A DNA stretch of 64,000 nucleotides from Stieleria sp. JC731 (GTDB taxonomy: Bacteria > Planctomycetota > Planctomycetia > Pirellulales > Pirellulaceae), in assembly GCF_020966635.1 (NCBI RefSeq), contig NZ_JAJKFQ010000005.1, positions 62,001 through 126,000 on the forward strand, in the 5' to 3' direction. Below the pieces are notes generated by a model. That model was not told the origin of the DNA, did no database searches, and worked only from the letters and a program-made list of their open reading frames with translations. Below, piece after piece: positions 10,570 to 25,900 of the stretch. Each line of letters begins with the position of its first letter. The stretch's first letter is position 1. Both the position numbers and the translations under genes were made by a program.

Positions 10570-10997
10570 TTCCGGCAGCTTTGATTGAGCCAAGACGTGC
10601 GACGGACCGCACAGTCATCACGACCGATGGAGCCGCCAAGGGCAGTCAGATAAACGCTGGCCTTCCTGTTTGTTGCGGATGTCAACCTTACTATATTTAG
10701 TGTTCATACCTTTCCCGCGGATCGTCCCAACGGCTCGTGGGGTCAGCTCCCCAAAGGATGGGGCGAGGATTTTATCGATGAATGATTTCAGAACAAACCA
10801 ACAACACGCCCGTTGTGCCAAAACACGGATTTGCTGTTTAGGAACGGTTTTCGTGCAATCAGAAAGCCGGTCGCTGCAGACGTTCTGAAATTCATTTATT
10901 CGTTGCTGTCTATTCCGCCGGTCTACCAAGCCGGCAATCCTCGTCCTGAATGCGGCGAGCCACCTTCTTTTATCAATTTGATTTTTGGGATTCCCCG
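10570..10997 (+). other. Intergenic region between the two giant genes
   Basis: 428 bases without a convincing gene; the short open frames here have no homology I recognise. It contains a weak GC hairpin (TGGGG/CCCCA near 10738-10753), no clear terminator for the upstream gene, and a possible promoter near 10670-10697. A leader of about 300 nt would then precede the second giant gene. Confidence 0.5.
10670..10697 (+). promoter_or_regulatory. Possible sigma70-like promoter for the second giant gene
   Basis: TTGTTG at 10670-10675 and TATATT at 10692-10697 are separated by 16 bases, in a locally AT-rich stretch upstream of the giant gene. This is pattern matching only; planctomycete promoters are poorly defined. 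Confidence 0.25.
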
Positions 10998-13900
10998 ATG
11001 AGCTTTCGACGTCTTGGTTCTCGTGTCAAGAAATCATCCAGTCGTCAACGTGACAACAAACGTCAACAGTCACGTCAGAACCTGCTTCAACAGCTGGAAG
11101 ATCGCCGGATGTTGGCCGGCCCCGAACTGATTGCGATTCGTCCCGATTCGGGTGCTCTGCTGTTCGACGGAAACACGCTGAACGTCGCACCTCGTGAGTT
11201 CAATCTGCTATTCAAAGGTGGGTCGGATATCAATGAAGCCACAATCACTAGCGACAGTGTCAAATTGGTTCGCAGTGGTGGTGACGGGACGTTCAACGAC
11301 GGCAACGAAGTCGATGTCGCTTTAGGCTATTTGGGATTGGTAAACCCAGGCAGCACTGACGCGTCGGACCTGCAGCAGATTGTGTTCCGTACTGCCAGCC
11401 AGGCGACACACAACCCTAAAGATCCTTCATTCGCATTCCCCGATGACACCTATCAAATCCAAGTCTTCGGAACCGGTGCGGCTCCCCTTTCTAATCGTGG
11501 TGGCGAGGCATTTGCCGACGGAACCGATTTCACTCGGACATTCCGACTGAACTTGGGCGCCCAAGTTGTTTCGGTAATCCCACAACCGATCAGCGACCGC
11601 CCTTACACACAGGCCTCCGACCAGATCGATGTCTACTTTGACAACCAAGAGCTGAACCCTGCTCAGGTTAACGACCCAAGCTACTACCGCTTGGTCAACA
11701 CCGCAAACTCAGCGGCTGACACCGACGACACAACGATGCTGCCCGAATCGGTCACCTACGACCAGGCTAGCAATCGTGTGACGCTGAAGTTTGCCACCAA
11801 TATCCCTGAGGGCACTTATCGGCTTGATATTGGGAACAACGGTGGCGATGACTCCACATTGGCAACGGCTGTTCAGCTGGGCTCGATCACCGATGGCAAC
11901 CCATACGTCGGCAACGGCTTTATGGGCGATGCCAACGGAATTTCTGATGATGCGACCGACGTCGATTTGTATTCGATGCAGCTAAATGCTGGGTCGATGC
12001 TGGACGTATCGACCAGTTCAAGCTCCATCGTTACGCAAGTTCGCGCTCGGCTGCTAGACGGTGCTGGTGTTGAACTGGCTGACGTAACGGTGCCAGCCGG
12101 TGCGGCAATCTTCTCAGGATTCGGCATTGCTAACAGCGGCGAGTACTTCTTGGAGCTTAGCAGCCCCGACGGTTCGACCGGTGCATATGGACTGAATGTC
12201 AGCGTTAGCGCTTCGCCGCTAGTGATCAACGATGACAACTCGACATTTGGTGACGCAACCACGATCGGCTTCATCGGCGCATCAACCGTTCGGATCACTT
12301 CGGATATCAGCCCGCAGAATGTGTTGATTCCGCCAAGAGCCGGTAGCGAAGATGAGCCTGGACACCGCACGATTCAGCGTGAAGTCCACACCGGTCTGAC
12401 CGGAACGACTCCTCAGGCACCAGCGCCGATTCGAAGGGTCGCGTACTATTTCCCAGAAGTACTTGGCTTCAACAGTTCGGGCAGTCCCTATGACAACCTG
12501 ATCACTGAAAAAGAGAAGCAGATCGTCCGCGAAATTTTTGAAATCTATGCGGAGCAATCCGGTTACGAATTTATCGAGGCAACCGGTGTTGGCGATTTGA
12601 TGATCGGTAAAGGGGACATGCGAGCGGTTGATCCGACGCTTGGCCCAGGCAACGTTGCCGGTTTGGCGAGCGGTGCCTTTGCCGTTCTCGATGGATCCGT
12701 CTTTAATGATTCGAATCGTTTCTTCGGGGACGGATTCACCGGAGTCATGTTCCACGAAATCGCCCACTCCTTAGGAATCGTTCACTCCTACGATATTCCT
12801 TCGAACCAAGGAAACGGCGTTCCTAACGATGTACTTCCCGGCGACCACGATATCGTTCACTTGCAGCGCATCGCGCCGCCGAATTCGACCGACATCGATA
12901 TGTATGAGTTCACGCTCGACGAAGCGGGAACATTCAAAGCAGAAACAATTGCGGAACGGCTTGCCACACCAAGTTTGCTTGATACGGCTCTGCGTCTCTA
13001 CCGTGAAGTCAACGGCGAGTACGAGCTGATTTCACAAAACGATCAGTACTTCGGTGCCGACTCGTACATGGAAGTCCACCTGGAGCCGGGAACTTACTTT
13101 GTCGGTGTAAGCAGCACCGGAAATACGAATTACGATCCCAATGTTCCCGATTCAGGGTTCGACGGAACGACCGACGGCGTTTACGAATTGCAGCTGGATT
13201 TCAAGGCCGATCGTGCCGGTGAGCTTGCCGATTCGACAGGCGTCCCGATCGACGGCGATGGCGATGGAACCCCGGGCGGCGTCTATTCGTTCTGGTTCCA
13301 GGCATCTGATGTCGATACGAACATCTACGTTAGCAAGACAACCGACAGCACTGTCGGTCCCGAAGGATCTGGAACTCTTTCGAATCCTTATGACGAGATC
13401 GACTATGCGTTCGAAAAGGCTGGTCAACGGATCGTCATCCCCGTTGATGGCATGAATTCGATCGCCGATGGCGAGTCCTTCACGATTGATGACGGAACTG
13501 GCAAAACCACATTCCAGTTCGGAACGGTCGGCCCGAACGCCATCGACATCGGACCGGCAACGTCGGCGGTCGAAGTCGCTGAAATTATCGAAGACGCGAT
13601 CAACCTCGCCAAAATCGGGCCCAGCCCTGCTCTTGAGCCGACCGTATCGGTTTCGGTCGTCGGTCGGACTGTTCAATTCTCTGGAATCAATGGCCTGGAT
13701 ATTGGTGGTTCGGCAACGCTTCTTGCCACACCAAACATCGTTCATGTCTTGGCACACTCCGGATTGGATCAGGACGTCGATACACTTGGCGACAATCGTC
13801 CGTACCTTGTCGGATTTGACACGTCAGGAAATCCGCTCGCCGATGGTGGCGAGTTCCTAGTACCACAAGGCGTGACCGCGATGGTTCAAGCTGGTGCTTT

Positions 13901-16900
13901 GTTCAAAATGCGCAAAGCCAACTTGGATGCCGGTACAGCCGATACGCAGAGCGTGAACCGAAGCCACGGTGCAATCCAGATCCTGGGTATGCCCGATCGT
14001 TCTGTTTATATGCGGTCGTTGCACAATGATTCTGTTGGCGGTGATTCTGATGGAGTCGGTCCTGGTGCCAACTCGGGTGACTTTGGCGGTATCGTCTTCC
14101 GCGACGATTCCGATCTAGAGGACATCGGAGTCTTTTTGAACTATGTCAACCACGTCGACATCAACAACGGTGGTGGCAAAGTCTTTGTCGAAGCAAACGA
14201 GCTGCTGTTTACACCAATTTATATTGACGACGCTCGACCGACGCTGACGTTCAACTTTGTCTCCAACAGTTTGGGAGCTGCGATTTCGGCGAGTCCCGAC
14301 TCGTTTGATGATTCGCTTGATCGCATTGGCCCTGATGTTTCGGGGAACTTCCTGCAAGAGAATACGATCGATGGGATGTTCATCCGGGTGATCACGCCAT
14401 TGGGCGGAACCATCGACAAGCTGGATGTGAACGGACGATTTGATGATACCGACATCCCACACGTGTTTACGGAAAACTTGATCATCAACGGAGCCGCGGG
14501 CGGCCCAGTTCTCGATGGCGGAACACTTAAAGCTCGTGCTGCCGGTCGACTGATGGTTGATCCGGGCGTCGTAATCAAGCTCGATGATGCACGTATCGAA
14601 GTCGAACGCGGAGCCGGCACGCTGATTGCCGAAGGCACACGCAATCGTCCGGTTATCTTCACCTCGATCGCTGACGATCGATTCGGCGGAAGCGGATCCT
14701 TTGACACACAAAGTGCAGGATTTGCGACACCTTCAGCGGGTGATTGGAGCGGAATCTATTTCGGACAGGCAACGTCCGGAAGCATTGATAATGCTTACAT
14801 CGCCTACGCCGGTGGGTCTTCGCCAATCGAAGGTGGTTCGGCCAGCTTTAACACTGTCGAAATCCATCAGGCGGATGTCCGGATCGCCAATAGCTTCTTC
14901 CAAAATAACGCTGATGGCGCTGGCGGCGGCCGAAACGCGAATGGTCGTGGGGCGAATGGCCCAGCCGTGATCTATGTGCGTGGCGCTCAGCCGATTCTGC
15001 TGGCCAATGACATCATGGATACCGTTGATGCAAATAACACTGCAGCAGCGATCTCGATTAACGCGAACTCACTGAACTTTGAAACGGTTCTCGATCGCGG
15101 CCGCTCGACCGGCATGGCGAACGCATTTGACCAAATCGTTGTTAACCAAGGTCCACTGGTTCGAATGAACCGCTTGGAAAACAACGGAACCAACGGGATG
15201 GTTGTCCGTGGTGAATTGCTCACCACCGAATCCGTGTGGGATGACACCGACATGGTGCACGTCCTCAGTGGCGAAGTCATTGTCGATAACTTCCACACCT
15301 ATGGTGGACTCAAGCTGCTTAGCAGCCAATCTGAAAGCTTGGTGATCAAGTTCGCCAATGCCAACAGTGGCTTTACGGCGACGGGCCATGGCACCGAAAC
15401 GGAAGATCGGATCGGTGGCACCGTGCGTGTCCTTGGGATGCCTGGCAAGCCGGTGGTCATGACCAGTATCGCCGATGATACGATCGGTGTTGGTTACACA
15501 CCGAGCGGCAAAATCAATTCGAATACCAACAACTCGGCCACTCCGACGACTGGTTCTGCAGGCGATTGGCGCGGATTGTTGTTTGAGGAATTTAGCAACG
15601 ATCGGAATGTCGCGAGCGTCCGCGAAGCGGAACCGCCAGCGACCAACGGTATCGATATTAACCGCCGGCCGTTGGCTGCCCAAGATTTAGGGACCCTAGC
15701 TCCCGACGAACAGAGTGGTGACGAAAACCGCCGTTTAGGCTTCGAAATCGAAGGCTATATCAGCCCCAATGCTCCTGATGATGTCGATGTCTATCAGTTT
15801 GAAGGGACCGCCGGCACCGAAGTCTGGATCGATATCGATCGTACCGATTCGACCTTGGATGCAATCGTTGAAATCGTCAACACGGCTGGAACTGTGCTCG
15901 CTCGATCGATCCAGTCACAGACGGAAGTTCCAAACGAAATCAATGAATTCGATTTGGACAAAAGTCTATTCGATGGTGGCGATCACTACACACAAAACTT
16001 CCGCGACCCCGGGCTGCGATACATCCTGCCCGGTGCGGTTGGACAGACTGGCGTGTACTTCGTACGTGTGCGCAGTAATCCGCGCACCTCGCCAGACATT
16101 CGGTCACTTGCTGGTGAAAGCTCCGGCAAATACCAATTGCAAATTCGCCTGCGGCAGATCCAGGAGTTTCCAGGATCAACCGTTCGCTATTCCGATATCC
16201 GTTTCGCATCCACAGCGATCGATGTCCGTGGGCTTCCAAGCCATAGCCCATTGGTGATGGAGTCCGGTGAAGTCGAAGCGATCGGAACTTCCGGGTCAAA
16301 CGACAATGCGGGATCGGCCGAACAGTTAGTCAATCTGTTGGCGACTGATATGGCAGCGATCGGTCTGTCTGGTTCAATCGCTAACTCGACCGATGCCGAT
16401 TGGTATCAGTTCGAATTGACGCAAACCGGAATTCAGTTGATCCCTGGAGTCAATGATGGTGCCGGAACAATCGCCGTAGCCTTTGATATCGACTATGCAG
16501 ACGGTGCGGTCCGAGCCGATACGACGCTGGCGGTCTACGACGAAAACCTGAACTTGGTCTACGTCGGCCGTGAAGGAAACATCGAAGACGATCAGCAAGA
16601 TAGTACGCAGCAAGATGACCTGAGTCGTGGGTCGCTTGGTGATCGTGATCCGTTCATCGGACCGGTTCACCTTACACCTGGTACAGAATCCTCACCACGT
16701 CGATTCTATGTCGCAGTGATGAGTGACTATCAACAGCCTTCAGCGCTCAATGGCGTGTTCCAAGCTGCTGCTGGTGCGAATCAGTTGGTCCGGTTGGAGC
16801 CGATTAACTCGGTTGAACGCATCATCGAAGACCACATCGGTTTCCAAGGGTACTCCTCGCGTGGATTTGAAATCGGTCCAAAGCAGGCTGAGGGACTGTT

Positions 16901-19900
16901 CGATATCACGACCGATACGACGGTATCAAACTATGTGAAGCCCTTCACGCTTCAGGACGTTCCGTTGTATGTCATGACGGATCAACCTGAAGACAACAAC
17001 AACTTCGGCGATGATGACTACCTCTTCACTGTCGATCCGTTCGAGTCCTCACGTTGGTTGACCCGCGTAACCGAAGACGGTACAGCCACCAGCAATTTGT
17101 TTGATGGTGTCAACGACTTGCAAGACGTCGTGGTCCGGTCGGACGGACGTATGTATGGATACCAGCGTCTAAACGGCGATGCAGCCAACGTCGGTGCTTT
17201 GGTCGAAATCGATCCTGGTACCGGCGCAACAACCGTCGTCGGAACCGACAATATCAATGGGCAAACGCCAACACCGAACACTTCGGTCTACAGCAACCAA
17301 ACGCTCAATGATTTTGACCGAACGATTGGGGCTGACCAATTCACAACCTCGGACGAAGTTGATGCGTTGACGTTCCGCCGTATCGGTCAAACCGGACCGG
17401 CCAGTGCACCTGTTCCCGAATACGATATTTTCTATTCGGTCCGTGAATCCGATGCCGCTTCGAAACTGTATCGAGCGACTTCAGATGGTGACGCGACTCT
17501 ACGACGTGCGACAACGCCAACTCCGGGCGGAGCAACGTCTGAAAACTATGGTATTGTCGGCGATATCCAGCCTGCAGGTGTGACTTACAACACCAAATTC
17601 CTGCAAGCGGTGAACCCGACCAATAACGGGCCGCAGATCACCAACATTCGCGTCAAGTCGAAGATCGCTGGTGTTGCCGGCCAGTTTACGATCTCGATCA
17701 ATCGCCCAGGCAACAATACCAATGCCACCGTTCAAGGTGTCAATTTCGGCAGCAACACGATCTTTATTGATATCGGGGCGAACAACAACTCTGGCCCGAC
17801 TGCACAAGCAATTGTTGACGCGATCAACAATCACGCCGATGCTAGTCAACTTGTGACTGCTGTTATCTTCAACGGCAACGCGAACAACCGTCCGGCCGGA
17901 GGTGATGGCAATGGTGGAACTCCGGCCGCGCGGATTTCACAGTTTAATTCCGTGATTGGCTCCGATGGTGTCGATGGACCATTGCAAGGCCGGGTCACCG
18001 GTTTGTCGTACGCCGATTGGTACGGAACCGGTAATCTTTTCGGTGTCACTGACGCAGGTGAATTCCTGGAGATTGATGCATCGAATGCAACCGTTATCAA
18101 TCGAGTCTTTGCTTCGGACACGATCGGCATCGATGGTTTGAGTTTCCAAGGCTTGGCATTGGGGCCGCAAAACGTTGAGGGCGGAGCGTACAAAAACACG
18201 CTGTTTGCCGTCACCGATGACGGAACGATGGTCGCCTTTGATACCGATGGCAATGGCGTCTTGGCATTCAGTGCCGGTGCCGTAACACAGCAAGTGGTGC
18301 AAACGGCCAGTGGCGGAACCGGTGGTTTCTTTACCTTGACCACGGATGCTGGTGGCACCGGACGGCATACGACTGTGCCGATCTCGGTCGATTCGCCTGG
18401 ACGTGTCAGCGTTAACGAAGCACAGCAGTTAAACGTTCAGGGTGCGGGCGCCACAGGAACATTTACGTTGTCATTCGTCGATGACGTCGCGGCAACGACG
18501 AGTCCAGCGTTTGACATCAATAGCGGTGACAATTTCATCTTCGCCGAAGATCTATCGGACTTCCCCGCCGCACCGTTTGTCATTCGGGTCAACAATGAAG
18601 AAATGTTGATCAATGGGACAGCGGGCAACGCTTTGTTCGTTCAACAGCGTGGCTACAACGGAACGGTCGTATCGGATCATCCGGACACCGCGACCATCTT
18701 CGAAGTTGTCGATGCCGCAACGACGGCACCGATTTCGACTCCATTCGCAACGACGATCTCAGCGGCGATTACTCCGGGGGCACTCACTGTTGATGTGGAT
18801 GATGCCAGTGGGCTTCCCTCGACTCCGTTCTTCGCACGGATTCAATCCGAAGAAGTCGAAGTGACCGATGTGACGGGCAACACACTGACAATCGTGCGTG
18901 GATCGGTCCCGACCACCGATCAGTACCACGATTCTGGACGATCATTGATGGTTGTCACCGATACGATCACCGTCGATGATCCTGTCCCATTCGGCACTGT
19001 TCCCGGGTTCAATATCCGCGTCAACGGTGAAGAAATGCAGGTCACTTCAGTGTTGGGTAGTGACTACATCGTACGACGAGCGATCAATGGAACTGTCGCA
19101 GCCAATCACAACATTGGTGCAACGGTTTCACGCATTCAAACCACCGCGCCGATCGCTTACAACGCGACGACAGTCCAAGTTGAAAATGCTCTGGAGCAAC
19201 TCGAAGCGATCGGAAACGGGAACGTAACCGTCACCGGTACTCGTCTATACAACGGTACGACGCCTGGATTGCAGAACATCGAGTTCACTGGGAACTTGGC
19301 CGCTCGGAACGTTCAACCGCTACGCGCCAGTGCTGAAGGGTTGATCGGCGACGAGATTCAGCAAATCGCGATGAACACCGCAGTGACCGGTGGAACATTC
19401 AAGCTTGAATTCGAAGGCGAAACCACTGCTGATATTGCGTTCGATGCGACGACTGCCGATGTTCAGGCCGCGTTGGAGTTGCTAACGACCATTGATGCAG
19501 GTGAGATTGTTCTTAGCGGCAGTCTTGGCATTGGATCGATTCTGGTGCAATTCACTGGTGACCGCCAAGACACGAACGTCCAAGCGATCACGATCGTCGA
19601 CGACATGTTGTTGGTCAATGAAGAGCAAGAAGTCCGTATCACAGGAAATCCGGACGGTGGCACGTTCACTCTTGATATTGATGACCCAACCAATGGTATC
19701 ACCGGTTCGTCATTGCCCATCAATTACAACGATACCGCAGCCGACGTTCTGATCGCTCTTCAGAATATTCCAGGCTTGACCGGCAACATCGACGTGACCG
19801 GTGGACCTCTGGCAGGCAATGCGATCGTGATCGAGTTCATTGGCACACTGGCAGCGACCGATGTCGCACAATTCACGGTCACCAACGCGTTGACAGATTC

Positions 19901-22900
19901 GACCGGATTGACCGGGCCGGCAGCTCAAGTCAACACGATCCAAACGATCAATGACACGATTGCGATTAACGAAGCACGTCGTGGAACCGCTGTATCTGGA
20001 ACAGTTACGACGATTGACGACGGCATCATCAGCGTCTTAGATGCCTTGAACCAGCTGTCAGATTTTGCTCCTGGCGACATCACAGCTGCCGGTATTCTTC
20101 CATCACCAGCTGCCGGAGTCACCTTGACATTCGGTGGGGCTTACACAGGTGTGACGGTTCCGCAATTGGAAGTTGACAATTCTCTGAATGTCAGTCCATT
20201 CTCCGACGCATCTGTCCTGGTCACCGGGACACCAGCCGACGGTGCTTCGGCTAGCTTCTCGATTCAAGCAGGCGGGCTGAACATTAGCGGTTCGGCTCCG
20301 GTCGGTATCGCGTTCTCGCCCCTCGACTTTAACCTCTGGCACCCCACAACTCGACGGAGTGGTGATGCCGGTCACGGGATCAACCCATCGGCCGACGACA
20401 CTCGAACTCCAGCCGATGCCGGCCGAACCTATGACACCAGTGGCAACAGCGTACGCAACTTTGACGAGATCGACGGCGGCGCGAGCTGGCAGTTCGGGTT
20501 CGAGTATTGGCAGCAGAACGACGGCGGCGATGCAGAGCAGTACCTGCGATACAGTCCCGGTGTGAATGCACAATACGGAATTCTGACAACGGAATACCAC
20601 TCGGACCTCAGCAGCAACCCTGCAATTGTTAATGGTGGCACGGAAGTCGGCTCATACAACCTTCCCGGCGGCGGCATGGGAAGCTTGATGACGAACTCGT
20701 TCGATCTTGACGGCCTGACCGAAACTGATCGGCCGACCTTGTACTTCAACTACTTCCTGGAAACTGAGAACTACGACGGTTCGGATCTGGACGACGACGA
20801 TGACGATCCGTTCCGCGATAGTGCTCGCGTCTTTGTCTCCGCTGACGGTGGTCTGACTTGGGATCTTGTCGCGACCAACAATTCCCAGCTAAGCGGCAAC
20901 GAGCCATCGGACACGCCAAATACAGCGGAATTGCCTGGGTACTTGTCACGGTTGGCAGATGACGGCCTAAACAGCGCAGATCCTAGAGCAGTTAGTCAAC
21001 AGATCGTACAGGAGTTGTTCGATAACTCTGGCACCTGGCGTCAAGCTCGCGTCGACTTGTCTCCCTACGCGGGCATGACAGGTTTGATGATGCGATTCGA
21101 TTTCAGTGCTGCCGGTTCGATGAACGACGATTCGCTAAACCGGATCGATGGGACCGTCAATCCAGCGGCTGTTGGTGATGCGGCGCCTTACGGCGAATAC
21201 GCCAGTCCAGGCAACTCGCCGCGATCCATCCGTAGTACCAATAACCAGTTCGAAGGTTTCTACATCGATGACATCATCATCGGTGCCTCAGAACGCGGTG
21301 AAATGGCAACCGGAACCAACAGCGATGGTGGAATTACCAATCTGTTCGCTGGTTCTCGAACGACCGACAATGATGACGATCGCTTCCCAGACATCGTTGC
21401 AGGACGCTACCAACTGGAGATCCGTCGTACTGAAGAATACGTGCTGTTAGCCCCAGATCCGACTGTCGGTCTGACGTTCGACAGCAACGACCGTCATATC
21501 CGCGACGGGGTCGAAACTGCGACTGTTTCCTTCGAGCCGGCGACGTTCGTGCCGGACCTAACACCAAATCCAGGAACCGAGGGTTGGGTAGTTACCGCGA
21601 TCGATCCGATCTCCGGAACACAAAGTCTAGAAACACCCAACACGGTCTTCGACACTGCGACGTTCGAAGCAACTTTGCAAGAATTGGGGTCAATCAATGA
21701 CGAGTCGGGAATCATCGAATTTGATTACCTTGTCGACAGCACCTTCCAATCAACCGGATTGCGATTCCTCATCGACGGGGTTCCTCAAGTCTTGGATCTG
21801 GGCGGCGGTGAAATTCCTATCCCTGATCCACAACTCGCGTCAGGTGATACTGGCGTTCGAACCGCAAGATTCAGCTTTGCTCAAGGCAACCCAACATTCA
21901 CTTGGGTCTTTGATCGGTCTGCGGCTATCGGCAATGAACCGAACAAGGCAATCCTAGATAACATTCGTGTTCTTCAGGGCACGTCTGGTCTGGCGGCAGA
22001 TCGTAACCGCGAACGACCGCAAGGTATCTTCATCCTGGACGCCAACCGAATCACTGATTCACAGAATGTTGGAGTGAACATCCAGCCTGGTGTCAGCGAA
22101 ACCAATGGCGTGCCACACCCAGGTGCGTTGGTTAACTTCCCGCAACTAAATGCCGATCGCTACGTTCCGGGCATCGTTGTGCAAAACAACGTGATCGCTG
22201 GTTCGACGGGGATTCGCTACCAGGGTGAGCCAAACGCTGTTGCGAACCGCACGGTTTCGTTCGGTCGACTGTTGAACAACACCCTCGTCGGTGATGCTCA
22301 GTCGGGTACCGGTATCGAGATCGTCGGCATGGCCAGCCCAACGGTGATGAATAACTTGATCACCAACTACGCCGACGGAATCATCAACAACGGTGTGGGA
22401 ACGATCATTCGCTCGAACTACTTCCAAGACAATTTGCGAGGTGGCGCGATCGGTAGTGCAGCAATCATTGGTGCTAACGGTGATCCGTTGTTCCGTGATG
22501 CCGCCAACCGTAACTTCTATCTCGTCAACGGAACGCAAGCTCTCGACAGTGCTCAGATCACCGAGCAAGACCGATTTGATTTCCTGAACTTCAAGACCGA
22601 AATCGGCATCCCTGCATCACCAATCTTGGCACCCGATCGCGACCAGTTCGGACAGTTGCGTGTCGAGCAAGATTCTTCGCCCGTTGCTGACCGTGGAGCG
22701 ATCGAAAACAAGGACTTGGATGCTCCGTTCGCACAGCTGTTGAATCCGATCGACAACGATGCGAATGACCGTGACCCAAGCCAAACGGTGGTCTTGGTCA
22801 ACGATCCATTGCTGGATAATTTCACGATTCTGTTGGATGACGGTCGCGGACCGAATTCGCCTTCCGAAGGTACTGGTGTTAACGGCTTGACCGTTGATGA

Positions 22901-25900
22901 TCCAAATGATCCGGCGATCGCGATGCAAGCCGTCCGCGTTGAACAAAACGCCCAGCCATTGGTCCAAGGCGTTGACTACACGTTGGCCTACAACCGAACG
23001 AGTGGTGTACTGCGTCTGACCCCGCTCTCGACTTTGTGGGAGCCATCGAGCATCTACGTTATCACGCTGGATAACTCGCTGATTTCAGACCGAGCTGGCA
23101 ACAAACTGCGTTCGAATCAAGCCAACGGTGAGACACGATTCACGATCATCATTCCACCAGTTGATATCGACTACGGTGACGCACCCGATAGCTACGGTAC
23201 TTTGCTCGGTAGCGACGGTGCACGCCACACCATCAATGACTCTCGCCTGCCACGATTGGGCGTCGAGATTGATGGCGACAGCAATGGTCAGCCAAGCGTC
23301 GATGCGACTGGCGATGACTTTAGTGGTGTCGACGATGAAGACGGCTTCAACGTTGGAACGTTCTTCGGAATCGGTGCGACAGATGGTCTGTTCCTCGCCA
23401 GTGCTGCGGCGAATCCGACCAGCAACCCAGCTGATGTGGTCGGCTTCCTTAACCCCAACGATGCGGCCGGTACTCTGCTGTCATTCGATGTCGTCGGTGA
23501 CGGAGTCCTGGATGCTTGGATCGACTTCAACGGCGATGGTGACTTCAACGATTTCAACGAAAAGGTCATCGACGGTTTAGCCGTGACTGATGGTGCGAAT
23601 CAAGCTCGCATCGTGACACCAAGCACTGCGGTTCGCGGACTCACCTACGCTCGATTCCGAATTTCGGAAAATGGAGTTTCAGATCCGACCGGTATCGGAA
23701 TCGGTGGTGAAGTCGAAGATTACCGCGTACGTGTCCTCGACGTTTCGGCAACGGATGCGGTCGACGACGACTTCTACTCGGTCCTCGAAGACCACGTGCT
23801 GACTGTCGACGGAACGAACTTCCCCGCATTGCTGGACAACGATGTCTTGCCATCGGAAGAATTCATCCAGCCGCGTGTTGTGGTCAACGGTGCGATCGTT
23901 CCTCACCCAACCGATACGATCTATCGAACACAGAACGGTCAGGTTCGAATCGACGATGCGGCACTCGGACTGTTTACGTACACTCCAGATCCTGACTTTG
24001 AAGGCGTCGATACCTTCGAATACGCGGTCAGTACCCAACGCAACGAAGGTCCGGAATTCATTCAGACCGCTGACTTCGCAACCGTTTCGATCTTGGTTGA
24101 GCATTTCAACGCTCCGCCAATCTTCGACATGCCAGCGAGCGTTGAACTGAACGAAGACGAGCCAAGTTCTTGGGTAATCGATCCATTCTTCATGAACGTT
24201 GCCGGTGGTGATCCCATCTACGGCAACGACGAAGGAATGGAGAACGTCACGTTCAGCATCGTCGAAGTCAGTTCAGACCCTGCAGGCTTGATGACTCAGT
24301 TGCCTGTCATCACGGGCAACTCGTCGATCGAATTCTTCCCAGCGGCTGATCAGCATGGTTCAGTGGTTTATGAAATCACTGCCACAGATGACGGTACTCC
24401 GATCGAGTCGACGACAAAGACACTGACGGTGTCAATTCGTCCGATCAACGACGCACCACGAATTGATCCATCTGTGATCAATACCGGTGAAGTCAACACG
24501 GTTGACGACGCATGGAGCGTCGCTGCTGACGGTTCGATTACCTACACGTTACGCGAAGACAATTCTCCCGCGGTCGGTCAGCCAGTTGAGGAGTACTTTA
24601 TTCCACTGAACCGTGACGGTTCGGTTTCAGGCTATAACCCGATCGGTGTTTTGGATGTCTTCGTCGTTGGTCCACCAAACGAAGCGGATCCGAACGCCGT
24701 TGGCGGAAACCAAACGCTGTCACTCGAGAGCATTCCGGTCCAAACGAACCTTGGCGGAGCACTCCGTCTGGGAACCGACGGAAATGGAATCCAAGGTATC
24801 TTCTACACGCCACCGAAGGACTACAACAACGCGATCGGTTCGCCTGACCAGTTCACTTACACGGTGATCGACGATGGTACGAGCTGGCAAAACGGTGCCT
24901 TGGTTCCAGACCCGAAGACGTCGACTAACGTCGTGCGTTTCGATTTGAATCCTGTCAACGACCGACCAGAATTCGACATCAACTTGCCGCCAGCAGACAT
25001 CAATGATCCTGCCGGACCACGCAAGACCATCGAAACCTTGGAAGACGCTTCTGCAACTCTGATCAATAACTTCGTGTTCAACGTCGCTGCAGGTGACAAC
25101 ACAAGTGCGTTCGATGAGATCAACAGCATCACCGGCCAGTCGGTGACCTTCGCGATCAACCCATTGGACTTCGCGATCAGCCAAGCGAACGATTACTTCA
25201 GTCTCTATCCAACGATCAGTGCCGAAGGAATCTTCGAATTCCGAGCTGCTCCGGATGTGTTCGGAAAGTTCGACTTTGAGATCGTGCTGACGGACAATGG
25301 GCCAAGTGACGCTTCACGCGGTGACCTGACAACTTCGATTCCTCAAACGATTTCGATCGAAGTTCTGCCTATCAACGATCCGCCAGTGGTTCGCGATGAC
25401 ATTGACCCATTGGAATTCACCATCAACGAAGATGGGTCTGTCGACATCATGGCAGTGGGCACGCCGGGCAATCCTGGGTTGCTAGACGTGTTCGCACCTG
25501 GTCCAGACAACGAAAGTGAAAACATCGTTCCTGGCGGTAACCAAACGGTTTCACTGCGGACTCCCGTTCCGACAAGTTCAACCTTCGAAGGAACGATCGA
25601 AGAGATTCGTGACAACGGTGCATTGGTCGGACTGCGGTACTATCCGAAAGAAGACTTTGTTGGCACCGACACGTTTACCTACACCGTGACTGACGATGGA
25701 GTCACCGTCGATTTTGGAACCGGTGGTGTCGAAAAAGCGGATCCGAAGATCGCCACCAACACGGTGAAAATCTTTGTAAATCCGACCAATGACACGCCAC
25801 AATTCAGTGGACCGGCGAATGTCGTCGTTGATGAAGACGCCGGTGTTGTCAGCGTTTCTAGCTGGGCGAACAACGTTTTGGCGGGGCCACCATCGGCTCT

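Noticed and set aside
10738-10753. Weak GC hairpin between the giant genes
   Set aside because: Only five base pairs and no T-run; not a credible terminator.
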